A DNA stretch of 49,387 nucleotides from Oscillatoriales cyanobacterium CG2_30_40_61 (GTDB taxonomy: Bacteria; Cyanobacteriota; Cyanobacteriia; Cyanobacteriales; Microcoleaceae), in NCBI GenBank assembly GCA_001873365.1, contig MNYZ01000028.1:1-49387 (forward strand), given 5' to 3'. A model generated the notes under the pieces. The model worked only from the letters and a program-made list of their open reading frames with translations. It ran no database searches and had not been told where the DNA came from. Every line of letters begins with the position of its first letter. Position 1 is the first letter of the stretch. A program made the translations under genes and the position numbers. Below, one piece after another: positions 1-7,108 of this stretch.

Positions 1-46
1 GGGCGCGTCGTGCCACTTCTTCTCGGCTTAAAAGGATGGTTTGCAT
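1..46 (-). CDS. Possible 5' end of a gene leaving the window
   Basis: An ATG at 46 on the minus strand opens a frame (MQTILLSREEVARRA) that runs off the left edge. The N-terminus loosely resembles ornithine cyclodeaminase/mu-crystallin family starts, but 15 residues cannot establish this. No strong ribosome site is visible. It lies 64 bp downstream of hicA on the same strand. Confidence 0.3.
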   Translation of the reverse strand, partial: MQTILLSREEVARRA

Positions 47-110
47 GAGGAGAGCCTTGCGATCGCTACACTGAATATTATACCGCAGATATTGATCGCT
101 CCTTTGAAGA

Positions 111-329
111 TCATAAATTTTCCCATTCATCTCTCTCAATCATTGCCTGTCGCAATATCTCAGCCAAAAGCCCTCTGCCGATATCGCAGCGATGCGGGTT
201 CGGCACTCGCACGGTAATATCGCCCTTCTGCATATACTGGTGTTTGCTGCCAGCATAAGGCCCATCAAAACCCAGTTGCTTTAAATACTTGATTAAATCT
301 CGACGACTAATTGGCCCAAAAGCAGGCAT
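111..329 (-). CDS. hicA: HicA-type mRNA interferase toxin
   Basis: This encodes a 72-residue protein of the HicA family, small double-stranded-RNA-binding-fold ribonucleases that cleave mRNA when freed from HicB. The family pattern is visible: ISRRDLIKYLKQLGF at the N-terminus, then GSKH with the likely catalytic His at residue 30, and a VRVPNPH strand. The ATG at 329 overlaps the hicB stop by one base (TAATG), so the pair is translationally coupled and this start is preferred over a longer in-frame extension to 443. The order is hicB then hicA, the less common one. The length is normal, so the toxin could be active. Confidence 0.85.
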   Translation of the reverse strand: MPAFGPISRRDLIKYLKQLGFDGPYAGSKHQYMQKGDITVRVPNPHRCDIGRGLLAEILRQAMIERDEWENL

Positions 330-571
330 TATGCAACTTCCTTGATCGATAATTCTATTCCATCGACAACAGGTAAAGGCAAATTCTGCGAAATCCGCAA
401 CAAAATCCAATCTTCCAAAACCTCTGCCAATTCTTCTCTGCAAGTTTCGAGTGCATCTGCATTAGCCCATAGACCCTGAAAGCCGGGAATTTCCCCGAAA
501 AAAGTACCATCATCTGTCAATATCTTGTACTTGGCTTTATGCAAAGCGGCTTGGAGGTATTTTGTCAACAT
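329..571 (-). CDS. hicB: HicB-type antitoxin
   Basis: This is an 80-residue partner of HicA. The sequence shows the partial RNase H-like HicB fold: a KYKILTDDGTFFGEIPGFQGLWA strand-loop segment followed by a helix rich in E and L (residues 40-58). There is no obvious C-terminal ribbon-helix-helix or HTH extension, so it belongs to the short HicB class, and autoregulation by DNA binding is uncertain. It is the first gene of the two-gene minus-strand operon. In the family it neutralises HicA by blocking its active site. Confidence 0.82.
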   Translation of the reverse strand: MLTKYLQAALHKAKYKILTDDGTFFGEIPGFQGLWANADALETCREELAEVLEDWILLRISQNLPLPVVDGIELSIKEVA

Positions 572-647
572 AACAAGTGTCTTTGATTTCCCTGAAAACA
601 GTCTATCATGGAAATAAAAAAATATAGAGAACTGATTAGAAACAGAG

Positions 648-754
648 TGATCGCGCTTTATGATTGGAGGGGCGATCGCGTGGGGTGAGAAACCGGGTTT
701 CTGAATAAAATCTCGGCGGCGATACTTGAGTTATCTGAGAAACCAAGTTTCTTA
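648..754. repeat. Dispersed AGAAACCGGGTTTCT palindromic repeat, copy 1
   Basis: About 105 bp beginning GATCGCGCTT and containing GCGATCGCGTGGGG, then GAGAAACCGGGTTTCTGAAT and a second half-palindrome (GAGAAACCAAGTTTCTTA). A close copy in the same orientation lies at 1611-1714. Together they bracket the GNAT gene pair. The repeat lies 21 bp beyond the 3' end of the acetyltransferase gene. Confidence 0.75.
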
Positions 755-774
755 ACCTGCACTATTTTTATGAC

Positions 775-1380
775 TTAATTTTCGGTTGGTTCAATATCTT
801 GGATACTCAACAGATCGATCAATGGCTTGAGATCGAGATACATAGTGCGATAGGGTACAGATGGCGGTAAGGACTCATTAGGATCGGCAAATTGAAAACC
901 AAACTTTTCATAAAAGCCAGATGCGTCATAGGGAGGAGAGGTATCTGAATCGTAGAGTGCATCAACGGTCATAAAGCGCACGCCAACTGTAGGTGAAACT
1001 TCCTCTGCCACGTACTCTACTGCCCATTCTACTAAACGACGACCGGCTCCTTTGGCACGTCGATCGACGGCCAGTAAACCAATCTTGATGGCTGGAAACG
1101 ATCGGTACTGAACACCCTCATCTAGCAGGATTGTTTCATCAACTACCAGTTTATCCGCGAGTAGAGTGATATAACCTGCCAAAGTGTTTTCATGGCGTAA
1201 AATCCAGCATTGACTGATACGAGCGTCTATCTCTCGCTGAATCCGCCCTTGTCGCCAGTAAGTGACAAATTCACCCCGTAGACAACGAAACCCCTGAGCA
1301 GAAATGGTAAGATTTGCGGTCAGATGCTCGACGGGTAACTCGGAGAAATCAACTCCAGTAAACTTACTACTGGGCGGCAT
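775..1380 (-). CDS. GNAT family N-acetyltransferase (TacT-like toxin candidate)
   Basis: A 201-residue acetyltransferase of the GNAT fold. The acetyl-CoA pyrophosphate-binding motif is R108-A-K-G-A-G, after the beta-strand IGLLAVD, and a C-terminal SGFYEKFGF segment matches the usual beta-5 region with its Tyr. I prefer the ATG at 1380, which overlaps the preceding 56-residue ORF by 14 bp, over an upstream TTG at 1422. GNAT toxins such as TacT acetylate aminoacyl-tRNA and are encoded right after a small antitoxin; the layout here fits, but the partner is not a recognisable DUF1778 protein. It could instead be a housekeeping acetyltransferase. Confidence 0.72.
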   Translation of the reverse strand: MPPSSKFTGVDFSELPVEHLTANLTISAQGFRCLRGEFVTYWRQGRIQREIDARISQCWILRHENTLAGYITLLADKLVVDETILLDEGVQYRSFPAIKIGLLAVDRRAKGAGRRLVEWAVEYVAEEVSPTVGVRFMTVDALYDSDTSPPYDASGFYEKFGFQFADPNESLPPSVPYRTMYLDLKPLIDLLSIQDIEPTEN

Positions 1381-1537
1381 TAGCAGACTTCTGACGACGG
1401 CGACGATTGGCAATACGTTCAACTAAAGCCAAAGCAGCTTCATTTGCAATATAACCGCCACTCTTAAAGGCATGGGCTAGTTTCTGAACTTCGCTGCCTG
1501 AAACAGGTTTAGAAATTGTATGGAGTGGGTACTTCAT
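1367..1537 (-). CDS. 56-residue ORF upstream of and overlapping the GNAT gene; antitoxin candidate
   Basis: A short minus-strand frame from ATG at 1537 to TAG at 1367, overlapping the start of the GNAT gene by 14 bp in another frame. The product starts MKYPLHTISKPVSGSEVQ, has an alanine-rich helix in the middle and ends with a strongly basic patch (RRRRQK). It has no match I recognise. Its size, its position immediately before a GNAT gene and the overlap are what is expected of a type II antitoxin (inference). An alternative is a spurious frame, but the overlap and clean helix composition argue for coding. Confidence 0.5.
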   Translation of the reverse strand: MKYPLHTISKPVSGSEVQKLAHAFKSGGYIANEAALALVERIANRRRRQKSANAAQ

Positions 1538-1610
1538 AACTTTAAGTCTGATTCTTTAGCTTTATTATAGCAGGGGTTTCCCTATTTTCCGTAAGTATTT
1601 TAGATAGAGC

Positions 1611-1714
1611 GATCGCGCTTTCTTTTTAGGCGATCGCGTGGGGGTGAGAAACCGGGTTTCTGAATAAAATCTCGGCACAGATGCTTTAATCATCTCAGAA
1701 ACCCGATTTCTTAA
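1611..1714. repeat. Dispersed AGAAACCGGGTTTCT palindromic repeat, copy 2
   Basis: Same unit and orientation as the copy at 648-754: GATCGCGCTT, GCGATCGCGTGGGGG, GAGAAACCGGGTTTCTGAAT, and a second half-palindrome near the end. It fills most of the roughly 300-bp space between the GNAT gene pair and the pentapeptide-repeat gene. I see no gene in 1538-1833. Confidence 0.75.
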
Positions 1715-1833
1715 GAAAGATCGCGCTTTACCAAAGTCACACTCAACGCCGATGAATGTTGGTTTGAGGGAGGAAACTTAATCTAGGGTAGAGTTTAACA
1801 GTATAAAAAGAATGGTAGCCCCTGTTCAGCTAT

Positions 1834-2949
1834 TCATAAGTTCAGTTGATTCCGAAGCTCAACATCGTATTCAGCTTTCTCCCAGTTTTTGGCAACATTT
1901 TTTACCTGTTCTGCCGTTAGATTTTTTGTATCTGTAAGTTTAGCCTGGAGTAAATCAGCATTAGCAAAAATAGCGCCATTGAGATCAGCACCACTAAAAT
2001 CTGTATCTTTAAGAATAGCACCACTGAGATTAGCTTTGAATAACTTAGCACCACTGAGATTAGCACCACTAAGATTAGCACGAATCAGTTTTACACCACT
2101 AAGATTAGCACAACTGAGATTTGCTTTATTAAGCTCTAGCCTACTAAGATTAACATCAGTAAGGTTAGCACAACTAAAATTAGAATCATTAAGTTTTGCC
2201 TCACTAAGATTGGCTTTTGAGAAATTAGCCCCACTAAAATTGCCAGCCCTAAGATCGGCAGCGAAAAATTTAACTTTAGAGAGATTAGCCCTAGAAAGAT
2301 TAGCTTTAAAAAGTTTAGCTTCAGTTAAATCAGCATTACTTAAGTCGGCATTGGCAAAGCAAATCTCATAAAAGTTATTTTTAGAAAGATTAGTGCCGCT
2401 AAGATTAGAGTGCTTCAATATAAAATTGGAAAGGTTCGCACTTCTCAAAAAATCTAAAACTTGATTCTTGCGCTCTGTATCGTTTCTCAGTCTCCGCAAT
2501 ACCATCACTGTATTTACACGCGCTACTTCCCTTATAGGATTATCATTTAACTCATTATTCAGCAAAAGTTCCGTTCGATACTTCTTGTCAACCAAAAGAT
2601 TGGTCATTCGGTCAAAGTAAGCTCTGACTGCCTCTTCTCGTAAGTTTTCTGATACTTCATTACTTTGATTGCTTTGAAATAAAAGGAGAGCTAATGGAAT
2701 TGCCAATGTACCAGCCAGCAATAGCCAATCCCAAATCTTCTTTTCTGATTGAAAATTATCAATTTCTTTTCTTATTTTTATAATTTTCCCATTTTGGGGA
2801 TTTATTGCTTCTTCTATAGAGACGGATTTGCCAGATGTTTTTCCAAAGCCACTCCATTCAAAACCATATAAAATTTGACCAAAAATAACCACTCCTAAAA
2901 ATATTAATATCCAGGAGGCAATTCGCCAATTTTTAATGATCTTTTTCAT
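1834..2949 (-). CDS. Membrane-anchored pentapeptide-repeat protein
   Basis: A 371-residue protein with two predicted membrane helices (about residues 11-29 and 74-92), a charged helical segment with EAVRAYFDRM and VARVNTVMVLRRL (about 105-165), then about 30 pentapeptides of the A(D/N)LS type from residue 170 to 345. Pentapeptide repeats fold into a right-handed quadrilateral beta-helix; the helical linker is common to cyanobacterial membrane members of unknown role. The start codon overlaps the stop of the 136-residue gene (ATGA), so it ends the peptide-maturation operon. Immunity, scaffolding or no link to the peptide are all possible. Confidence 0.85.
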   Translation of the reverse strand: MKKIIKNWRIASWILIFLGVVIFGQILYGFEWSGFGKTSGKSVSIEEAINPQNGKIIKIRKEIDNFQSEKKIWDWLLLAGTLAIPLALLLFQSNQSNEVSENLREEAVRAYFDRMTNLLVDKKYRTELLLNNELNDNPIREVARVNTVMVLRRLRNDTERKNQVLDFLRSANLSNFILKHSNLSGTNLSKNNFYEICFANADLSNADLTEAKLFKANLSRANLSKVKFFAADLRAGNFSGANFSKANLSEAKLNDSNFSCANLTDVNLSRLELNKANLSCANLSGVKLIRANLSGANLSGAKLFKANLSGAILKDTDFSGADLNGAIFANADLLQAKLTDTKNLTAEQVKNVAKNWEKAEYDVELRNQLNL

Positions 2950-3356
2950 CTATTCTCCTGCCCCATAAAGCTCTTTAAAGCACTAAGATACTTGCCATTA
3001 AGATTCATAAAATCTTCCCACTTAAAACCACCAAAATCATCTCCCCAACCATGAGCCAAGAATATTTGACGGTCATCAATTTTAAACCATTCTGCGGCTT
3101 CGTGCAGTTCCAAACTTGCCACTAGGTTCGTAAAAGCATATAGGGCATCTGAGGGTGTTAGGATTGCTGACAGCTTTACTGTGCTATTAATTGTTAATCC
3201 CACCTCCTCCCCTTGCTGTTGAGAATGAGGTAACGATGGACATCTGAGGGAAATTAAAGCTTTTTCATCATCTATTCGACGGATTGAAAAGGTGTACCCT
3301 GGCTTATATGATAGCCTTTTTGCTATCTCACCCAATAGTATAAAATTTTCTTCCAT
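2946..3356 (-). CDS. Unknown protein in the peptide-maturation operon
   Basis: A 136-residue soluble protein I do not recognise. It has no signal peptide or membrane helix. The N-terminus (about 1-35) looks like a small beta/helix unit, the middle holds LTINSTVKLSAILTPSDALYAF, and the C-terminal half is aromatic and acidic (HGWGDDFGGFKWEDFM). It lies 42 bp after the iron-site protein and overlaps the next gene by four bases, so it is very likely co-transcribed with the radical SAM gene. A leader-binding or carrier role is conceivable, but nothing in the sequence proves it. Confidence 0.6.
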   Translation of the reverse strand: MEENFILLGEIAKRLSYKPGYTFSIRRIDDEKALISLRCPSLPHSQQQGEEVGLTINSTVKLSAILTPSDALYAFTNLVASLELHEAAEWFKIDDRQIFLAHGWGDDFGGFKWEDFMNLNGKYLSALKSFMGQENR

Positions 3357-3398
3357 GTTTTTCTCTATGTTGTTTTATGAATAATTCTATGAACATTG

Positions 3399-4217
3399 CT
3401 ATATATGCGGACAATTAAAAAGACTTCGCATTGTGAAAAATACATCAATACTATTTGTTCCCTCAGTACACCCATCGTGAGTAATATGTTCTGTGGGAGC
3501 TATATAAGCTTCTCCTGGGTTAACTTTCAATTTAACAACAGGATAGTTCGGGAAAAGCTGCATAAATGCCCTGCCAATCCTTGAACTACCCCAAGTTTCA
3601 CTAACTAAATTACCATCTGTTTCAGACACCAATCTATAAAGCTGCTGAATTGATAGATTGATGAATAAAAAATAGCGTGGTTGAGAGCCAAGATTGATTA
3701 AGATACGATGGAGCGATGAACCATGCTGATTATCAATATGAAGACCAACTCTGCAATCTCTATTGCCAGCAGTTACAGTCATCTGGTTAGGGGCATTAAA
3801 CCCAATTCTATACTTACTTAGGTCTGCGTGTTGGAGACGGAAGGTTTCAATATACTCCTGAATTAAGCTAATACCTTTTCCTATGCTCTCTTTTTCTAAA
3901 AGATACTTCAACGCCGTATGGTGTTTTACATTACCTAGCTCGTTAAGGTGACATAAAATATTTTGAGGAATACTGAGAAGAGTTACATACAAATTTGAGT
4001 AATTATCAACTTTATTGCTGAAAAGGATTTTTTGTTCCATTGAAGTAAGCGATCGCCAAGGTAATCGAGGGACAATTGCATCATTACAGTAAGGAGTGGT
4101 AGCTTGATCTGTTGAAATACTAGCCGACTCGGTTCCCGAACTTAATAAAACTCGCTCTTCAAAACTTATCTCATTATAACCATCAACAATTGTTATTTCT
4201 TCCATCAGTTGATACAC
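3399..4217 (-). CDS. Putative Fe(II)/2-oxoglutarate-type oxygenase in the peptide cluster
   Basis: A 272-residue protein without signal peptide. The C-terminal half resembles a double-stranded beta-helix: G-L-H160-I-D162, then HRILINLGSQPRYFLFINL, and PGEAYIAPTEHITHDG with H244 or H247, followed by R264. An HxD...H triad plus a distal Arg is the pattern of Fe(II)/2-oxoglutarate dioxygenases; this assignment is inference from motif spacing. The GTG start at 4217 is preceded by GGGAG at a good distance, better than the internal ATG. It lies 39 bp after the HEXXH gene. It could hydroxylate the modified peptide or be a structural cupin. Confidence 0.55.
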   Translation of the reverse strand: MYQLMEEITIVDGYNEISFEERVLLSSGTESASISTDQATTPYCNDAIVPRLPWRSLTSMEQKILFSNKVDNYSNLYVTLLSIPQNILCHLNELGNVKHHTALKYLLEKESIGKGISLIQEYIETFRLQHADLSKYRIGFNAPNQMTVTAGNRDCRVGLHIDNQHGSSLHRILINLGSQPRYFLFINLSIQQLYRLVSETDGNLVSETWGSSRIGRAFMQLFPNYPVVKLKVNPGEAYIAPTEHITHDGCTEGTNSIDVFFTMRSLFNCPHI

Positions 4218-4256
4218 ACATTTATCTCCCTTTATTAATTTAAAGTTCCTAGAAAC

Positions 4257-5507
4257 TTAAGACAAATAACCCCGACCTGCCTTAACTACAGAATGTAAAT
4301 TATCAACACAAGCACTAACTAAAAGCTTACCTGCATCAGTTAACGTTTCAGACTTTATTAAACCTTGATAAGCTATATCGGCAAAACTAAGTGTTTCAAC
4401 CCAGTAACTCTCAGCTTCCGAGTACAAATTTTCAGATGAAAACCAAGGAGAAGATACAAGTTTAGCCCATACAGCCGCCCCAGCCGAAAAGGTCAGTAAA
4501 GCATGAATCACCTGTCTGAGAGGACGATCTCTGTTTTTCCAAGGAGAAAAAATCTGTGGTGAATTTCCGTCTGTTGTGTAAAGACGGACATTTTTTTCAA
4601 TCAGATTAACTTTGGTATGAAAAAACTCATGCACCATTTGTACGCACAAGTGGCATTTTTCTTCTATTCGATCAACTTCAGGATCGAAGTCTTGCCAAGC
4701 CCAACCAGGCAAGTGCGATACAGAACCAGCCTTCCGTGTAGTTGGAGAGTAAGGAGGCAAGACAGTGTAAACCTTCATCAAGCGACTCATGCTGACACCA
4801 AGTCCCATATCTAAGAATGAAAGCAGATCCAAGCAGAGGCGGATTTCATCATGCCTGGTGCTTACAGCCGAGACATCATACAGATAATCTTTTTCAATAA
4901 AATTAAACTCATTTCCCGCTGCTGCGGGTTGAGTTATTGCTGTGGAAATACGAATTCCTGACCGTGTAAAACTGTCTGGCAACCAAGTTATGCAATCCGA
5001 TTTATCATCAATTAGCATCTCAATTGCTTGTTTTGTAATTTCTCCAAGATCGCTATCTTGTGTAACAGCCCCCGCTCTAGCTAGTGTAGGAAAACAAAGA
5101 AGAGAGCCAGCAGTGACTTTCACGTTTTTGAGAGGATCTAAACCTAAAATCAAGCCCCCACTCAGCGGTGAAAACAGAGTATAAAAATTAATTAGGAAGT
5201 TCTTAATCCTACCAGTATCGTCGCTGACATAAGCTTGGAAAAGCGATCGAGATTTTGCTTCAAGTTCCCTATATTGCAAAAACAAACCGCTCAATATATC
5301 CACATCATCATTTTGCTTGAGAAGCGCTGAGGCTAACTCATAACCTTGATTGCTAAGAATATACAGCATGGCTATGTGTCGGGTAGCTGACTCCTCAACA
5401 TATTTAATTAACGCATTTTGGTAGAACAGTTGAGTGTCATCTAGCTTACAGGTCAACTCCAAGTCAATAGTTCCAATCTCAGTCTCTTGGTCTGCACACA
5501 CGATCAT
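4257..5507 (-). CDS. HEXXH motif protein, putative peptide-modification partner
   Basis: A 416-residue protein with a zinc-metallohydrolase signature H293-E-F-F-H297 in MVHEFFHTK. It resembles the family of HEXXH proteins found beside or fused to FxsB-type radical SAM/SPASM enzymes in RiPP clusters. Unlike FxsB fusions, which often carry a degenerate metallohydrolase extension, the HEXXH here is intact and on a separate chain. It starts 12 bp after the maturase stop with AAGGA upstream, so the two are tightly coupled. Known of the family: genomic association with peptide maturases. Inferred: cleavage of the leader or of the modified product. Confidence 0.75.
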   Translation of the reverse strand: MIVCADQETEIGTIDLELTCKLDDTQLFYQNALIKYVEESATRHIAMLYILSNQGYELASALLKQNDDVDILSGLFLQYRELEAKSRSLFQAYVSDDTGRIKNFLINFYTLFSPLSGGLILGLDPLKNVKVTAGSLLCFPTLARAGAVTQDSDLGEITKQAIEMLIDDKSDCITWLPDSFTRSGIRISTAITQPAAAGNEFNFIEKDYLYDVSAVSTRHDEIRLCLDLLSFLDMGLGVSMSRLMKVYTVLPPYSPTTRKAGSVSHLPGWAWQDFDPEVDRIEEKCHLCVQMVHEFFHTKVNLIEKNVRLYTTDGNSPQIFSPWKNRDRPLRQVIHALLTFSAGAAVWAKLVSSPWFSSENLYSEAESYWVETLSFADIAYQGLIKSETLTDAGKLLVSACVDNLHSVVKAGRGYLS

Positions 5508-5519
5508 AACGCAACGTCC

Positions 5520-6692
5520 TTATGAGATACCTGATAGTTCAGTGGATAAATAATCTCTAATGTGATCAATGATAATTATTAAGTCTTCACAATAAATTGA
5601 TTCCCTATTAAAGCCATGCTCTGAACTGTAACGATGAGGCAGATATCCACCACCACAGACATCAAATAACCGACAATTAAGACACTTTTGAGGTGCAGAA
5701 AATTGCTTGTTAGATAGTGCCGTGACTAAAGGCAAAGACTCTAAAGCTTCAATCGGATGAGAATCCAGCGACATACCTGTTTTGGTAGCACCATGATATG
5801 CAGTTTTCAGAACATCTAGTCCGTGATAAGTGCCATCAGTTTCAACTATGATGACTCCATCACTCAATGCACCAAAGGAGTCAAAGCCTTTGTTTCCACC
5901 CATTAAAAGCTTCATTAGAGTTCTGAATATACGAACTTCCATGCTGGTTTCTGAGGCTATCCAATAATCGAAAAGAGCAGATAACCATCGACCAAAAGTT
6001 CCTGGGGGATACTTATCGTATGGAAAAGTATCATAGTTGAAGTCTGGTAGAAGAAAATCTATAGCTGTCGTGTTTAGTTTCTCAAAGAATGTGAATAATT
6101 CATAAGGATCTATTTCTGGATTAGCAACGGTGAGAAAACCTCCAAATACAGATCCCCCAAACTTGGGATTACGCAGCTTTTCTACACCAGCTATAATCTG
6201 TGAAAAGCTTCCGCGCCCTTTTGCGTCAACACGCATAAGATCGTTCCATTCTTGCGGCCCATCAATACTAACACCCGCACGAACATTGAAGTCTTGAAGT
6301 ACCTGCACAATGTCATCGTCTACCAGCGTTGCATTCGTTTGAAGTCCGAACTTCACATCCGCTTCAATATCCTGAAAACTACTCGACAAAATAGTGAAGA
6401 ATTCTCTAAGTTTAGCTGCTCCGAGTAGAAGAGGCTCACCCCCATGAAAAACGACAATAATTTGTTTTAACTCACGAATACGAATATAGCTGCTAAGACG
6501 ATCTGCTAAAAGCTGGATCGTCTTAGGACTCATCACAACTGGCTGCTCTCTCCAAGTTTGATCTGGGTGTTCGTACATATAGCAATAGGAACACTTGAGA
6601 TTGCAACGACTTACTACTTTAACTACAAAAGTTGTTATGGGTCGTACTTCGTAGAAATCAGTTCTCTGGGGTAGAAGCAAATCAAGTGACAT
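5520..6692 (-). CDS. Radical SAM/SPASM peptide maturase, FxsB/GrrM type
   Basis: A 390-residue enzyme. C30-x3-C34-x2-C37 (CNLKCSYCYMYEH) binds the SAM [4Fe-4S] cluster, HGGEPLLLG is the glycine-rich SAM site near residue 80, and the C-terminal SPASM segment has CLNC, CGGGYLPHRYS and IYCEDL for auxiliary clusters. CxxxCxYCYxYEH and CGGGxxxHRYS are typical of three-residue cyclophane-forming enzymes (FxsB, GrrM). The ATG at 6692 has AAAGGAAGG just upstream; a longer frame to 6779 would run across the precursor stop and is rejected. The likely reaction is an aromatic side-chain to beta-carbon crosslink in the two precursors encoded just upstream. Confidence 0.85.
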   Translation of the reverse strand: MSLDLLLPQRTDFYEVRPITTFVVKVVSRCNLKCSYCYMYEHPDQTWREQPVVMSPKTIQLLADRLSSYIRIRELKQIIVVFHGGEPLLLGAAKLREFFTILSSSFQDIEADVKFGLQTNATLVDDDIVQVLQDFNVRAGVSIDGPQEWNDLMRVDAKGRGSFSQIIAGVEKLRNPKFGGSVFGGFLTVANPEIDPYELFTFFEKLNTTAIDFLLPDFNYDTFPYDKYPPGTFGRWLSALFDYWIASETSMEVRIFRTLMKLLMGGNKGFDSFGALSDGVIIVETDGTYHGLDVLKTAYHGATKTGMSLDSHPIEALESLPLVTALSNKQFSAPQKCLNCRLFDVCGGGYLPHRYSSEHGFNRESIYCEDLIIIIDHIRDYLSTELSGIS

Positions 6693-6775
6693 AAACCTTC
6701 CTTTAAAGCTACAGTGAAAACCCAAATTATCGTTGGCTAAAAGCAAGCCAAGAACCCTCTCAGTAAAAAGCTGAC

Positions 6776-6952
6776 TCAATTGGTAGTGTGACTACTGAAG
6801 TCAGACCAGGCAATTGGCTCCTTACCCATCCGTTCCGCTTGAATCGCTTGAATCGCAACTACAACTTTGGGGTTAATTTTTTGTAGCTGTTCCTCTTTCA
6901 AATCATTAACTGCAAGTTGAGTGATAGGTTTATAACTCTGATAAACGGTCAT
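6776..6952 (-). CDS. RiPP precursor peptide 1 (proximal)
   Basis: A 58-residue peptide starting MTVYQSYKPITQL, with a leader helix (NPKVVVAIQAIQAERMGK) and a short C-terminal core W49-S-D-F52-S-S-H55-T-T-N58. The aromatic residues fall exactly three apart, so the core reads as three Omega-x-x units, the substrate pattern of three-residue cyclophane enzymes; F-S-S also fits the Phe-x-Ser motif that names FxsA. The start ATG overlaps the TGA of the maturase-remnant ORF (ATGA) and has GGAG upstream. It lies 83 bp upstream of the maturase gene. It is 81% or so alike to precursor 2 by eye, with conserved leader and core. Confidence 0.82.
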   Translation of the reverse strand: MTVYQSYKPITQLAVNDLKEEQLQKINPKVVVAIQAIQAERMGKEPIAWSDFSSHTTN

Positions 6953-7020
6953 TTAGCTTCGTCACTCCTTAAATAGATGTAGAACTCAGATTTCTGGGGT
7001 GGGACCAAATCAAGTGACAT
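6949..7020 (-). pseudogene. Remnant of the radical SAM gene 5' end (23 codons)
   Basis: The frame begins MSLDL and matches the first 14 or so residues of the maturase (MSLDLLLPQRTDFYEV), including its ribosome site, then diverges and ends at a TGA that overlaps the start codon of precursor 1. It is a by-product of the tandem duplication. It may now serve as a short leader ORF that couples translation into precursor 1 (inference). Confidence 0.75.
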
Positions 7021-7108
7021 AAATTTTCCTTCAAAGCTACACTGAAAACCAAAATCATTGTTGTGGAAAAGCGTTTCGAGCCAAGCGCCCTATCAGTAGA
7101 AAGCTGAC

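Noticed and set aside
1889-2371. A 160-codon plus-strand frame opposite the pentapeptide repeats
   Set aside because: It mirrors the repeat period of the true minus-strand gene (APLRLA repeats) and has no start signal.
6693-6779. A 29-codon N-terminal extension of the radical SAM gene
   Set aside because: The ATG at 6692 has a strong ribosome site and matches the family start; the extension crosses the stop of precursor 1.
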